A stretch of DNA of 64,000 nt from an uncultured Acetatifactor sp. (lineage in GTDB: Bacteria; Bacillota; Clostridia; Lachnospirales; Lachnospiraceae), in assembly GCA_910585665.1 (NCBI GenBank), contig CAJUFI010000016.1:12674-76673 (forward strand), in the 5' to 3' direction. Shown in pieces: positions 16,270 to 29,472 of the stretch. The notes under the pieces are model-generated. The model did no database searches. It saw nothing but the letters and a program-made list of their open reading frames with translations, and had not been told where the DNA came from. How positions within the stretch are numbered: the stretch's first letter is position 1; the number at the start of each line of letters is the position of its first letter. A program made the position numbers and the translations under genes.

Positions 16270-18108
16270 TCATGAGAAACGGCTGCTCAAGATCTCCTGC
16301 AGATGCTTCGGATCCACCGGTTTGGAACAATGCTCATTCATCCCGGCTTCCCTTGACAGCCGGATATCTTCCACAAAGGCATTGGCCGTCATGGCCACGA
16401 TCCACACCTGTGCCGCGTCTTCCCTGGGGAGGCTGCGTATCCGCCTGGTGGCTTCGTACCCGTCCATCACCGGCATCTGGACATCCATGAAGATAATGTC
16501 GAAATATCCCTCCGGCGAAGCCTCAAAACGCTCCAGCGCCTCCGCCCCATTGTCCGCCACTTCCACCTGGACTCCGATCATGGACAGAATCTCCACGGCG
16601 ATTTCCTGATTCAGCGCAATGTCTTCCACCAGCAGCACACGGCGGCTGCCGTAATCCGCCTCCGCGCCGGGACACAGCCCGTCCTCTTCCTTCTCCCCGC
16701 GGATCAGGTCGGCCAGGGTCTCCATCAGCCTGCTGGGGAACAGGGGACAGGGCACAAAGGCATTGACGCCTGCCCGCACCGCGCGGTATTCTATCTGTGC
16801 CCAGTCCTCCTCCGACACCAATAGGATCGGGAAGCCGCGTCCTGCCAGCTGGCGCACATGCACCGCCAATTCCAGCGTGGACATATCCTCCAGCTCCTGT
16901 CCCAGGAGCAGGGCACAGGGCATATGTTCCTCATACTGAGCCTCCGTCAGGCGCGTCACCGCCTCCAGGCCGCTCCGGGTGCGGATTGGCGTCAGCCCGC
17001 CTTCCTCCAGGTAGCCGCCGATCTGCTCCGCCCTGTCGTCCCTGCGCTCCGCCAGTATCACCAGGCTTCCCGCCGGAAGCTCTGCCCCCTTTCGGCTCTG
17101 TACCCCCACAGCCAGAGGAATCACCACCCTGAAACAGCTGCCGACCCCCTCTTCGCTTTCCACCGTGATCTGGCCGCTCATGCTGTCCACCAGATTCTTC
17201 ACAATGGCCATCCCCAGGCCCGTGCCCTCAATCTTGCTGGTGGCGGTACTCTTGACCCGCTCAAAGGGAAGGAATATCTTCTCCAGGAATTCCCGGCTCA
17301 TGCCGATGCCGTTGTCCTCACAGAGGAAATCCAGCCATACCAGATTCTTTTCCTTTCCCGAGGGCTCGGACAGACGCTGGCTGAACCGCACCGCGATCTC
17401 CCCGCCTTCCTGGGTGTACTTCACCGCGTTCCCTACGATGTTGACCATAATCTGGCTCAGGCGCAGGGAATCCCCGATCAGGCTCTCCTCGTAAATCTGC
17501 CCGATGTCTATCCCCAGGCTCTGTCTCCTCTGCACCGCCTGGGGGCGCACAATCACGGCGATACCGTGAACCAGGTCAGACAGGGAGAAAATCTCCTCAT
17601 TCAAAGTCAACCGCCCGCTGTCGATGCGGGACATGTCCAACACCTCGTTCACCAGGCCCATCAGATGCGTGGAAGCCGTCTGAATCTTCAACAGGCAATC
17701 CTGCACCCTGGATTTCTCGTCGATATGGGCCAATCCTATGGATGTCATGCCTACGATCGCGTTCATAGGCGTTCGGATGTCGTGGGACATATTGGACAGG
17801 AAGCTGCTCTTGGCCCGGTTCGCCTCCTCCGCGGCGCTCAGGGCCTCCTCCAGAGCCGCGTTCCTCTGTTCCAGCTCGTCGACGCGCTGCCGACCACCGG
17901 AGCCCCCGTCCAATATCCATAGTTCATGCCCGCTGTCAAGCTCCACCACGGTGCTTTCCAGATTCTTCGCCGCGAAGGCCGGATCGGAAGCCAGCAGCTC
18001 CCCCATGGCATGCCCCGACAGGTCACAGGCATTGCTGTCCCCATATAGGATCCGGGCCTGGCCGCCCTTCTTTCTCTCTACGACAAGATAACCTCTGCAT
18101 TCCTTCAT
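16270..18108 (-). CDS. Soluble hybrid sensor histidine kinase
   Basis: 612 aa; the ATG-AAG-GAA start follows AGGGAAAGG. A short N-terminal domain with no membrane helix (about 1-85, PAS-like at best) leads by a coiled coil to HisKA (FLSNMSHDIRTPMN, phospho-His) and HATPase (NIVGNAVKYT, DNGIGM, GTGLGMAIVKNL). Residues about 350-465 look like a degenerate receiver (no clear phospho-Asp). The last about 120 residues are an intact receiver (LLVEDIALNQE, FMDVQMPVMDG, KPVD). With no Hpt domain in view, the phosphate acceptor after the receiver is unknown. It lies 97 bp after the large kinase gene. Confidence 0.88.
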   Translation of the reverse strand: MKECRGYLVVERKKGGQARILYGDSNACDLSGHAMGELLASDPAFAAKNLESTVVELDSGHELWILDGGSGGRQRVDELEQRNAALEEALSAAEEANRAKSSFLSNMSHDIRTPMNAIVGMTSIGLAHIDEKSRVQDCLLKIQTASTHLMGLVNEVLDMSRIDSGRLTLNEEIFSLSDLVHGIAVIVRPQAVQRRQSLGIDIGQIYEESLIGDSLRLSQIMVNIVGNAVKYTQEGGEIAVRFSQRLSEPSGKEKNLVWLDFLCEDNGIGMSREFLEKIFLPFERVKSTATSKIEGTGLGMAIVKNLVDSMSGQITVESEEGVGSCFRVVIPLAVGVQSRKGAELPAGSLVILAERRDDRAEQIGGYLEEGGLTPIRTRSGLEAVTRLTEAQYEEHMPCALLLGQELEDMSTLELAVHVRQLAGRGFPILLVSEEDWAQIEYRAVRAGVNAFVPCPLFPSRLMETLADLIRGEKEEDGLCPGAEADYGSRRVLLVEDIALNQEIAVEILSMIGVQVEVADNGAEALERFEASPEGYFDIIFMDVQMPVMDGYEATRRIRSLPREDAAQVWIVAMTANAFVEDIRLSREAGMNEHCSKPVDPKHLQEILSSRFS

Positions 18109-18205
18109 GTCACGCCTTTCCCTCTTCCCTATCAGCAATCCTGCCATCACCCCTACAGGACAATCCGCCTGTCTGCCTCCCGCTTATCGTCGCGTCCTGC
18201 CCATC

Positions 18206-22183
<3,978 letters not shown>

Positions 22184-22197
22184 TTATACACTCGCTC

Positions 22198-23652
22198 CTA
22201 TTCGCCCACAGCGGATTCCAGCGCGTCGCAGAATGCGCCATACCATGCTTCAAAGGCCTCCTCTGTCACATAAGGCGCCGATGCCTCCTCCAGGCTCTGG
22301 CCCTGCTCCATCGCAGCCGCCACGCCGGCTCTGTCCTCCGCCGCGCGGTCGGCGAGATGGTACTCCAGGATTTTCCTGGCCGCGGATCCGTTTTCGAAGC
22401 TCCTGTTGGTATATAAAGTCATATCCTCCATCTCCCGGAAGACCGTGGTAAGGCACTCATAGGTCTTCGCCGCCACATCCAGATCCTGCTTTTCAATTAC
22501 CTGGTCGAGCTTTTCCACGCTGTTGGCCTCCTTGCGCACCGGCAGATAACCAGATATGCAGCCGAACCGCAGATTGTTCTCCGTCTCCGTGAACCATTTC
22601 AGGAATTCCACGGAGGCGTACTCATGCTTCTCGTCCGACTTGCAGACCACCATGCCTGCACCCTGCTGCACGGCATAGCGCCGCCCGCCCTGGAACACAG
22701 GCGCCGCCATCACGATATAGTCGATGGCATGGCTGCCGTCGTCCAGTTCCACCTGGCCGGGAAAATACATGGCAGAGGACGTGGATCCGGTGTAGGCCAG
22801 GAGATCTCCCGTCTTCACGTCGTCTGACCGGAAGGAGCCATATGCCCCGAAATAGCCTTTGACCATGGGCACGTAATAATTCTCCCAAAGGCGGCGCAGC
22901 TCCTCTTTGGGAACATTCAGGGTCAGCTGTCCGTTCTCCACATGAAAGATTTCCACCCCCAGCTGCTGCATGCCGATGATGAAATAATTCGCCAGGGCAT
23001 CCCTGCCGTAGAATGCCCTGCCGTCCCCGGGCACATCAGGCGTCTGGCTGTCCGTCCACTCATAGTACGCCTGGGAGACGGCCGTGATACCCTCCACGGT
23101 CTTCAGATCCTCCAGGGAAGCGCCCGTGGCCTCGGCAAAAGGCTCCCAATCCGTCTTGTTGATCATGGTGACCTCCGTGGACTTCGCTGTGGGAAAAATG
23201 CGCAGCGTGCCGTCAGAGGCGATGCAGCCCTCCTGGATATAGGAATCCACATATTTCCCCAGTTCCTCTTCGTCAAGGTACTCGGACAGATTTGCCAGAG
23301 CGCCCGCCTGCTCCACCTCATAAGCGGTGTCCGCGTAGGAGGAAAACATATCCGGCATTTCATCGGCTCCCACCTTCCCGTTGATGGAATCCCGCACCGC
23401 CGTCTCCAGATCCGACACAGAGCCCTGGCTGTAGCTTTGCACGAAAATCCCTTTCTCCCGGCCCACGGTGTCGTTGAATTCCTCCACCAGGGCGTCAAAA
23501 GCCGTCTGCTGGGAGCCATTGTAGTAATGCCACACTGTCAGGGACACCGGGTTCCCCGGATCAAGGGGATTCCTGTCCCCACAACCTGTCAGCCCGAAAA
23601 CCAGGACCGCTGCCAGGCAGATATTTCCAACTGCTTTCTTTCTCCTATTCAT
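22198..23652 (-). CDS. Solute-binding lipoprotein heading a sensory operon
   Basis: 484 aa; start ATG-AAT-CGC after GGGGAGGAG (9-bp spacing). The lipobox is GLTGC (Cys about 24). The family-1 sugar-binding fold is clear: NPVSLTVWHYYNGSQQTAFDALVEEF, GADEMPDMFSSYADTAYEVEQAG, IFPTAKSTEVTMINK and VEFLKWFTETENN. No permease is nearby; the next gene, 14 bp away, is a Cache-domain hybrid kinase. The arrangement suggests a sensor that reports a bound nutrient, like ChvE/VirA-type pairs, not uptake. The inference rests on gene order. Confidence 0.85.
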   Translation of the reverse strand: MNRRKKAVGNICLAAVLVFGLTGCGDRNPLDPGNPVSLTVWHYYNGSQQTAFDALVEEFNDTVGREKGIFVQSYSQGSVSDLETAVRDSINGKVGADEMPDMFSSYADTAYEVEQAGALANLSEYLDEEELGKYVDSYIQEGCIASDGTLRIFPTAKSTEVTMINKTDWEPFAEATGASLEDLKTVEGITAVSQAYYEWTDSQTPDVPGDGRAFYGRDALANYFIIGMQQLGVEIFHVENGQLTLNVPKEELRRLWENYYVPMVKGYFGAYGSFRSDDVKTGDLLAYTGSTSSAMYFPGQVELDDGSHAIDYIVMAAPVFQGGRRYAVQQGAGMVVCKSDEKHEYASVEFLKWFTETENNLRFGCISGYLPVRKEANSVEKLDQVIEKQDLDVAAKTYECLTTVFREMEDMTLYTNRSFENGSAARKILEYHLADRAAEDRAGVAAAMEQGQSLEEASAPYVTEEAFEAWYGAFCDALESAVGE

Positions 23653-23693
23653 AAACCGAATCTCCTCCCCTGCGGATATCATATGCGGAAATA

Positions 23694-23724
23694 GCCGAAA
23701 GCAGAAACCACTTCTGCTTTCGGC
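23694..23724 (-). promoter_or_regulatory. Strong hairpin in the leader of the sensory operon
   Basis: A perfect 13-bp stem, GCCGAAAGCAGAA with TTCTGCTTTCGGC and a 5-nt loop, starts 42 bp upstream of the lipoprotein ATG. There is no U run after it in the minus direction, so it is more likely an RNA-stability or translation-control element than a terminator. Confidence 0.6.
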
Positions 23725-23825
23725 AGCATATAGCGTTCCCGGGGCGACTCTGACGCCCGATTTATCGCTTGGAAGTTAAAATGAGTCTTCATCCCTCTGG
23801 CAACGCTTTTCAATGTTCCACCTAA

Positions 23826-23854
23826 ATCATAACATGATCGGATTTATAGTACAA
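23826..23854 (-). promoter_or_regulatory. Predicted promoter of the sensory operon
   Basis: Read on the minus strand: TTGTAC, a 17-bp spacer, TATGAT with an upstream TG (extended -10). The predicted leader is about 165 nt and carries the 13-bp hairpin. Confidence 0.5.
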
Positions 23855-24059
23855 GATAAAACGTTGCCATTTCACGTTAAACTTATGAACTGTTATTTCG
23901 TAGATTTCCCCTTTGAATTTAATGCCTTTTCTTTCCGGCATACCATCCTTGCGGCATTCGCGCATCCGGCGGTCTGCCAGCTCACAGCCGTTGCCGGATG
24001 CCTCAATATACCATTCCGATGCCGTTCCGCGCCGTTTTTATTCATTTATCGGTCACCCT

Positions 24060-24285
24060 TCCACACCTGCTGCAATCGGCAGCTCCACAGCCTGCTGCAG
24101 TTGTGCCTGAATCCCATAGGACAGCGCGCTGCCCTGAAAGCTGTCCGCAGCATTCACCTCCGCGCTTTCCAACACCAGCATTGGGGCAAACTCGCTTCTG
24201 CCCCTGATAACCGCCTACAACTTACACGGGAATGTCACAGCGTCAGCAACCATGCTGATTGAACTGGCGATGTTCCCTCCGATAT
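24060..24285 (-). other. Possible degraded coding sequence
   Basis: One minus frame reads protein-like on both sides of a TAG stop (SSISMVADAVTFP before it; FAPMLVLESAEVNAADSFQG and LSYGIQAQLQQAVELPIAA after it). There is no ribosome site and I recognise no family. The rest of 23855-24288 shows no gene. Confidence 0.2.
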
Positions 24286-24288
24286 GTG

Positions 24289-26613
24289 TCACTGCTGCAG
24301 CTTTATGGTATCCACAATGGACAGTTTCCCGATTTTTCTGATTGGCCGTCTGATTGCCAGCGCCGCAGAGCCGAAACACAAAACCACGATCAGCAGCAGA
24401 GATGCCGCCGGAAGCTGCCAGCCGGTCCCCCATTTACCGGCAATCAGGAACTGGAACATCATTTTATTTAATGGAATCCCCAGGACACATCCGGTGACAC
24501 ATCCCAATACTGCGTAGGTTGCTGCTTCCGCGGCGATCATCCGATAGAGCTGCCCGGCTCCCATGCCAATAGAACGCATCACGCCATACTGCCTTGTCCT
24601 TGCCGCCACACTGGCATTCATACTGTTAAAGATATTGAACACGGTAATCAGCGCAATGGTGAGCAGGAACCCGTAAATGAACACCGCTCCTGTATAATAG
24701 GAACTCTGGGATTCCGAATTTGACAGCCGCTTATCCGCAATGGAGCTGTCCGGCGGAAAGAGGTTTCGTATCGCTGAAACCGTCTCGTCACTGCCGCTGT
24801 CTGCAAGCTGTATGTCCACAGATGTATAGCCGGCCATACCAATGCTCTCTGTAAACAGATGCTCTGAGCATATGATGTATCCAAGGCTTCCGGCCTCGCT
24901 TGACGCATTTGCGGACGAAAGGATTCCCGCGATCCTCACCTGTTTCTCCCCCAAAGGCGTATGGAGCGTCACAGCGTCCCCGGCCTTCCATTGCATGCCC
25001 TCCCGGTAGGTCACTAAGACCTCCCCGGTCCCTCCCGGCACAGACTCGGCATTTCCCTCGTTCAGTTCCTCTTCCGCCCATTTGAACTGGTTTTCCTCAT
25101 AGGAAACCAGCGTGGCCGTTCCGCTCTCGGTATCGGAAGAAACGGATAACCCGCTGTATTCCATCCTCCCAAAGGCCCGTTTCACACCCTTGATTTCCCT
25201 GATGTCTCCTATTACAGAAGGCTCCAGTCCTGCGGCAGCTGTCACAGATACATCCCCCGCCCAGGGAGCTAACGCAGGCATGCCCTGGTCCAGAAAGACG
25301 ACCATTACCTGGAAAGCAAGGAAGAGCATGATGCTGATGGCAAAGGAGCAGGTCATCAGGAATAAATTCTTTTTCCCGGACAAAGCATGGAACACGCCCA
25401 TGCCTGTCTCCACACGGAACAGCTTCGTATTGGCCGCACGCTTATTCTGTGCCAGTTGGGAGCCTCCGCTGACTGCCGTGACAGGCGAAACCCTGGAGGC
25501 TTTTTTCGCCGGGGAAAGCGCAGCAAGAAGGACGATCAGAAAGCCCACCACGACCCCCGCCAGGATGCCGGCGATACTGAATTCAAATAGCGGAACCTCT
25601 GAAAAACGATCCCCGCTGATGGACCTCAGCAGCAGACAGGCAGCCCACGTCACTATCTGGCCTGCCAGCAGCCCGGCGGGAACCCCCTTCGCGCTCTGCC
25701 TCAGCCCCTGCAGAATTACAAAATGCCTTACCTGTTTCCTGGATGCTCCCAGGCAGCGCAGCAGCCCATAAACTCTCGTCCTCTCCAATACATTGGTGTG
25801 AAAGCTTGCGGAGATCATCACTGTCCCTGCAACCAGGACAAGGAAAACAAGAATCGCCGCAATCAGATAGAGAGCCTGCATGATATTGCTCTCGCTTTGT
25901 CCCATCAGGCCTAATAAAGCGGTATTTTCTGAAATCTGGCCGTCCGAAAGAGACAACTGTGCCTTGATTTCCTTTATGGCCTCCTGGATATGGGTGCCCT
26001 CCTTAAACTGGATGCGATAGGTGGTGCCGTCGGCTGCGTTTTCATCCGCAATGGCCAGAAACCCCTCCTCGCTCAGCGCCATCCCGCAGATATCCGCTTT
26101 CAGCATGGAACCCATATCCGCAAGGACGCCGGTAATCCGGTACTGTTTTTGCGAGCCGTCCGGAACCGTGACCGTCACGTTATCGCCAATGGACAGACCC
26201 CATTGCTCCATGGCGCTTTCATTCAGCAATGCCTCGTCCGGCAGGGAAGGGTATGCCCCGTCCGTCATATCCATTTCTGTCAGGGATTCCATGATTTCTT
26301 CCTCTGCCCCTACAAAGCTGACGGTTTTGCCGGACAACATCCCCGTGCTGCCCTGGCAGACCCATCCTGACAAAGCTACGTCAACCCTTGCCGATATCTG
26401 TTCTGCCGTCTCCGTCTCCACATCATGGAGCGCCGCATGGTACTCGCCGCCTGTCTTGATAAAATAATTTTTCTGGGAGCGCACCGCCATGTCCGCCATA
26501 CTGAAGACCGCCATCACAAGGCATACGGAAAGGGCAATACACAGTACGGAAATCCGGTTGTTTTTGCGGTGGACCCTTTCATACCGGGGTATCAGCCCAA
26601 GATAACTTTTCAT
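24289..26613 (-). CDS. FtsX/MacB-type ABC transporter permease
   Basis: 774 aa. Architecture of a duplicated FtsX permease: TM1 at about 25-45, an extracellular MacB_PCD-like region, a three-helix FtsX block (about 260-380, ILVFLVLVAGTVMISASF, GLLRCLGASRKQVRHF), then a second unit ending in a matching block (NSMNASVAARTRQYGVMRSIGMGAGQL). The repeated GxxRxxGxxxxQ motif marks the ATPase-coupling helices. Its ATG overlaps the stop of the ATPase gene (ATGA), so the two are translationally coupled. With the two-component genes directly upstream it probably exports or senses an envelope-active peptide. Confidence 0.9.
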   Translation of the reverse strand: MKSYLGLIPRYERVHRKNNRISVLCIALSVCLVMAVFSMADMAVRSQKNYFIKTGGEYHAALHDVETETAEQISARVDVALSGWVCQGSTGMLSGKTVSFVGAEEEIMESLTEMDMTDGAYPSLPDEALLNESAMEQWGLSIGDNVTVTVPDGSQKQYRITGVLADMGSMLKADICGMALSEEGFLAIADENAADGTTYRIQFKEGTHIQEAIKEIKAQLSLSDGQISENTALLGLMGQSESNIMQALYLIAAILVFLVLVAGTVMISASFHTNVLERTRVYGLLRCLGASRKQVRHFVILQGLRQSAKGVPAGLLAGQIVTWAACLLLRSISGDRFSEVPLFEFSIAGILAGVVVGFLIVLLAALSPAKKASRVSPVTAVSGGSQLAQNKRAANTKLFRVETGMGVFHALSGKKNLFLMTCSFAISIMLFLAFQVMVVFLDQGMPALAPWAGDVSVTAAAGLEPSVIGDIREIKGVKRAFGRMEYSGLSVSSDTESGTATLVSYEENQFKWAEEELNEGNAESVPGGTGEVLVTYREGMQWKAGDAVTLHTPLGEKQVRIAGILSSANASSEAGSLGYIICSEHLFTESIGMAGYTSVDIQLADSGSDETVSAIRNLFPPDSSIADKRLSNSESQSSYYTGAVFIYGFLLTIALITVFNIFNSMNASVAARTRQYGVMRSIGMGAGQLYRMIAAEAATYAVLGCVTGCVLGIPLNKMMFQFLIAGKWGTGWQLPAASLLLIVVLCFGSAALAIRRPIRKIGKLSIVDTIKLQQ

Positions 26614-27293
26614 CTCGCCGCCACCCCCAAATCTTTCAGCCTGCCGTCCGTCATGCGCAGTACCCGGTCTGTTGCGTCCGCATGGTTCTCATTGTGGGTA
26701 ATCATCAGAATTGTCTGCCTGTACTTGGCTGACATGGATTTTAAGAGGGTGATGACCTCCTGGCTGTTCCTGGAGTCCAGGTTCCCGGTGGGCTCATCTG
26801 CCAGGATGATGGCGGGACGGGCGGCCAGCGCCCTGCCGATTGCCACTCTCTGCTGCTGGCCTCCGCTCAGCTGGCTGGGAAGGTGCTTTCTGCGCTCCTT
26901 TAAACCCAGTATCCCCAGCAGCTCCTCCACATACCTCTGATCCGGCTTCTGGTAATCCAGCAGCAGGGGGAAGGTGATGTTCTGCTCTACATCCAGTTCC
27001 GGAATCAGGTTAAAGGACTGAAAAATAAACCCGATATTCTGACGGCGGAATACTGTAAGCCTTTTTTCGGGCATGGAAAAAATGTCCTTCCCGTCGATCA
27101 GCACTTTTCCGGAGGTCGGGTTGTCCAAGGCTCCCACCACATTTAAAAGCGTGCTTTTCCCGGAACCGGATTCGCCTACGATTGCGATAAATTCCCCTTT
27201 GCCTACAGAAAAGGAGACACTGTCGAGGGCCCGGACTTCCGCTTCGCCTTTTCCATAGGTCTTGCATAGATTCTGTACTTCAAGAATGTTCAT
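26610..27293 (-). CDS. ABC transporter ATP-binding protein (MacB/LolD type)
   Basis: 227 aa; start chosen at MNILEVQ. Walker A GESGSGKST, Q-loop FIFQSFNLIPEL, signature LSGGQQQRVAIGRALA, Walker B AIILADEPTGNLD and the switch His in MITHNENHA are all intact. It energises the overlapping FtsX permease. The gene follows the histidine kinase by about 80 bp in the same direction. Confidence 0.92.
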   Translation of the reverse strand: MNILEVQNLCKTYGKGEAEVRALDSVSFSVGKGEFIAIVGESGSGKSTLLNVVGALDNPTSGKVLIDGKDIFSMPEKRLTVFRRQNIGFIFQSFNLIPELDVEQNITFPLLLDYQKPDQRYVEELLGILGLKERRKHLPSQLSGGQQQRVAIGRALAARPAIILADEPTGNLDSRNSQEVITLLKSMSAKYRQTILMITHNENHADATDRVLRMTDGRLKDLGVAAR

Positions 27294-27374
27294 AATCATT
27301 ACCTGCCTTTCGGGAACTATCATACCCCATGCGTCTTACTCTCACATGAATTTCATCTTACTCTTTTGTAAGAT

Positions 27375-28610
27375 TTACTCTTTTGTAAGATGGAAAAAGC
27401 TTAAGACGAATCTGCTGCCCTGCCCGACCTTGCTGGTTACGGAGACCGTCCCCTGATGGGCTTCCACAATGGACTTTGCCAGCGGCAGCCCCAGGCCGAT
27501 TCCATGGGTATCCTGGGAAGCGCGGCTCCGGTAGAAGCGTTTGAAGATATTATGGATATCCTCCTGGCGGATCCCTTTCCCATTGTCCTCCACCATAATG
27601 TTCGTAAGAAGCGATGTCCTCTCCCAGCTGACCACTATTTTCCCACCTCTCCGGGTATGCTCCAGCGCATTTTTTACCATATTCCCCAAAGCCTCTGACA
27701 TCCAGAGGGCATCACAGTAAAGGGAGACATCATGATTTCCGGATAACACAATCTCCTTCTCTTCCTGGGCGGCCAGTGTCTCAAAGCGTTCCGTCACGTC
27801 CCGCAGAAGCATTTCGATGTTTTCCTCCGCCTTTTCCATCCTTACCACGCCTGCGTCCAGCTTGGCTATTTTTAAGAGCGTATGGACTACATCCTCCACC
27901 CGGCGTATTTCCCGCAGGGATTTCTGGCTGAAAGCATGGATTGTTCCGCTGTCCGTTCCCTCCTGCGCCATGATTTCATCATACATCTTCAGCGCTGCCA
28001 GGGGCGTCTTCAACTGATGGGAGACATCTGAAATCATATCCTGCAGGAATATGCGTGTCTGCTTTTCATGCTCTGCCTGGGCAGAGAGGATGGCGGCAAG
28101 CTCATTGATCCTATGGAACAGGCTGTACCAGTCCCCGGTCTCCTCGCTGTCGATTCTCTGATCCGTATCTCCCTCCAGGAACCGGGTAATCACAGCATCC
28201 GCCTTTGCAAGCGCCTTCCTTTGTCTCCGGATATAGATCCACACTGTCAAAAAAACAGCCGCAAAAACGCCAAAAAGCATACTGCCGAGCATAACGGCGG
28301 TACGCTTCTGGTAAGCGGCCACAGCAGGAACCATCCTGGAATCCGTATTTTCATGGTAGCCCGCTTCCTTAAGAGCCTGTCTCCCGGCTCTCCGGTCAGA
28401 GTCCGTTTTGTCTTTCGTAAATGCGGCTGCTACATTTGTGCCCGGGTGGTTTACCAAATACCCTGCCGTCCCATAATCATGTTCCACCATTGTTTTCTGG
28501 AAATCATCTGTCACATAGGACAAAAGGAGACCTGAGCCTGCCGCTGCTGCCAGGCAGATAGCAAGCAGGCAGCACAGCATCCTCCTTGTTTCTTTTCCCA
28601 TCCTGTTCAT
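27375..28610 (-). CDS. Sensor histidine kinase beside an ABC transporter
   Basis: About 411 aa. TM1 (LCCLLAICLAAAAGSGLLLSY), an extracellular loop of about 70 residues, TM2 (VMLGSMLFGVFAAVFLTVWIY), a HAMP-like linker, HisKA with DMISDVSHQLKTPLAAL (phospho-His), and HATPase (NMVKNALEHTRRGGKIV, DNGKGI, GIGLGLPLAKSIV). Start choice is open: a GTG at 28619 or ATGs at 28610 and 28601 follow overlapping AGGAGG/GGAGG sites. It pairs with the response regulator upstream and probably senses the substrate of the downstream FtsX transporter. Confidence 0.88.
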   Translation of the reverse strand: MNRMGKETRRMLCCLLAICLAAAAGSGLLLSYVTDDFQKTMVEHDYGTAGYLVNHPGTNVAAAFTKDKTDSDRRAGRQALKEAGYHENTDSRMVPAVAAYQKRTAVMLGSMLFGVFAAVFLTVWIYIRRQRKALAKADAVITRFLEGDTDQRIDSEETGDWYSLFHRINELAAILSAQAEHEKQTRIFLQDMISDVSHQLKTPLAALKMYDEIMAQEGTDSGTIHAFSQKSLREIRRVEDVVHTLLKIAKLDAGVVRMEKAEENIEMLLRDVTERFETLAAQEEKEIVLSGNHDVSLYCDALWMSEALGNMVKNALEHTRRGGKIVVSWERTSLLTNIMVEDNGKGIRQEDIHNIFKRFYRSRASQDTHGIGLGLPLAKSIVEAHQGTVSVTSKVGQGSRFVLSFFHLTKE

Positions 28611-28655
28611 ATCCTCCACAAAACCTCCTGAAGAACGCTGCTCTTGCGTTCTTCC

Positions 28656-28713
28656 GTGTGAAGCTTGAAATCACTTAGCGAGGTACTTTCGAGCTTAGTG
28701 ATTTCCTTCACAC
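28656..28713 (-). promoter_or_regulatory. Imperfect hairpin between regulator and kinase genes
   Basis: GTGTGAAGG...AATCACTAAGC pairs with GCTAAGTGATTTC...CTTCACAC. The first arm begins within the stop of the response-regulator gene. There is no U run, so it may tune the regulator/kinase expression ratio. Confidence 0.45.
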
Positions 28714-29397
28714 TACCCATTTATAGCCAAACCCAATTTCCGTCAAAAGCTTTGTGGGGGAATTCGGGTCATCTTCAATCTTCCTCCTCAGCCTGCGTAT
28801 ATAGACGGAAAGAGTATTGTCATCCACATAGCTGCCGTTCCCGTCCCAAAGGCGGTCTAAGATCAGTTCCCTTGGCAGGATGCGGTCTGGATTCTTCAAA
28901 AACAGGCAGAGCAGCTTATATTCCACCAATGTTAAGGGAACCTCCATTTCCCCTTTCCAGCAGGTCCGCTCAGACAGGTCAATCCGGATCCCATCGGATT
29001 CCAGAATCGTATCACTCTTATGAAATTGCTGCCCCGAACGGCGCAGCAATGCGTTGATCCTTGAAAGAACCTCTCCCAATTTAAAGGGTTTAGTAATGTA
29101 ATCATCCCCGCCCATGTCCAATCCTTTTACAATGCTGATTTCTTCATCCGAAGCTGTCAGGAATATGATTGGGACAGCAGAGGTCTCTCTTACTTCCTTA
29201 CAGATATCAAAGCCTGTCCCGTCCGGCAGCGTGACATCCAGCAACAAAAGGTCATACTGGCCTGCCCGGAAGAATTGATATGCTTCCATTACAGTACGGG
29301 CATTATCTACCAGAAAACCATTTTTCTCAAGTGTATATTTCAAGCCTTCAATCAGGCTTAAATCATCTTCTACATATAATATCTTTTTTTCATTCAT
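28708..29397 (-). CDS. OmpR-family response regulator
   Basis: 229 aa. Receiver domain residues 1-120 (YVEDDLSLIEG acidic pocket, phospho-Asp in LLLLDVTLPDGTG, TASDE, conserved Lys in YITKPFKLGE), then a winged-helix DNA-binding domain (ELILDRLWDGNGSYVDDNTLSVYIRRLRRKI, GFGYKWVV). It pairs with the next kinase gene. Ribosome site is weak (GGATAAAA). Confidence 0.92.
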   Translation of the reverse strand: MNEKKILYVEDDLSLIEGLKYTLEKNGFLVDNARTVMEAYQFFRAGQYDLLLLDVTLPDGTGFDICKEVRETSAVPIIFLTASDEEISIVKGLDMGGDDYITKPFKLGEVLSRINALLRRSGQQFHKSDTILESDGIRIDLSERTCWKGEMEVPLTLVEYKLLCLFLKNPDRILPRELILDRLWDGNGSYVDDNTLSVYIRRLRRKIEDDPNSPTKLLTEIGFGYKWVV

Positions 29398-29472
29398 TTT
29401 TTATCCATCGCTCAGGATGCCTCCGACATATACCTTGACGGACGGAGTCCGCCCGCCCGAACGGGCCTGCAT

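Noticed and set aside
23813..24262. A 149-codon plus-strand frame
   Set aside because: Overlaps the promoter of the minus-strand operon; no ribosome site or domain.
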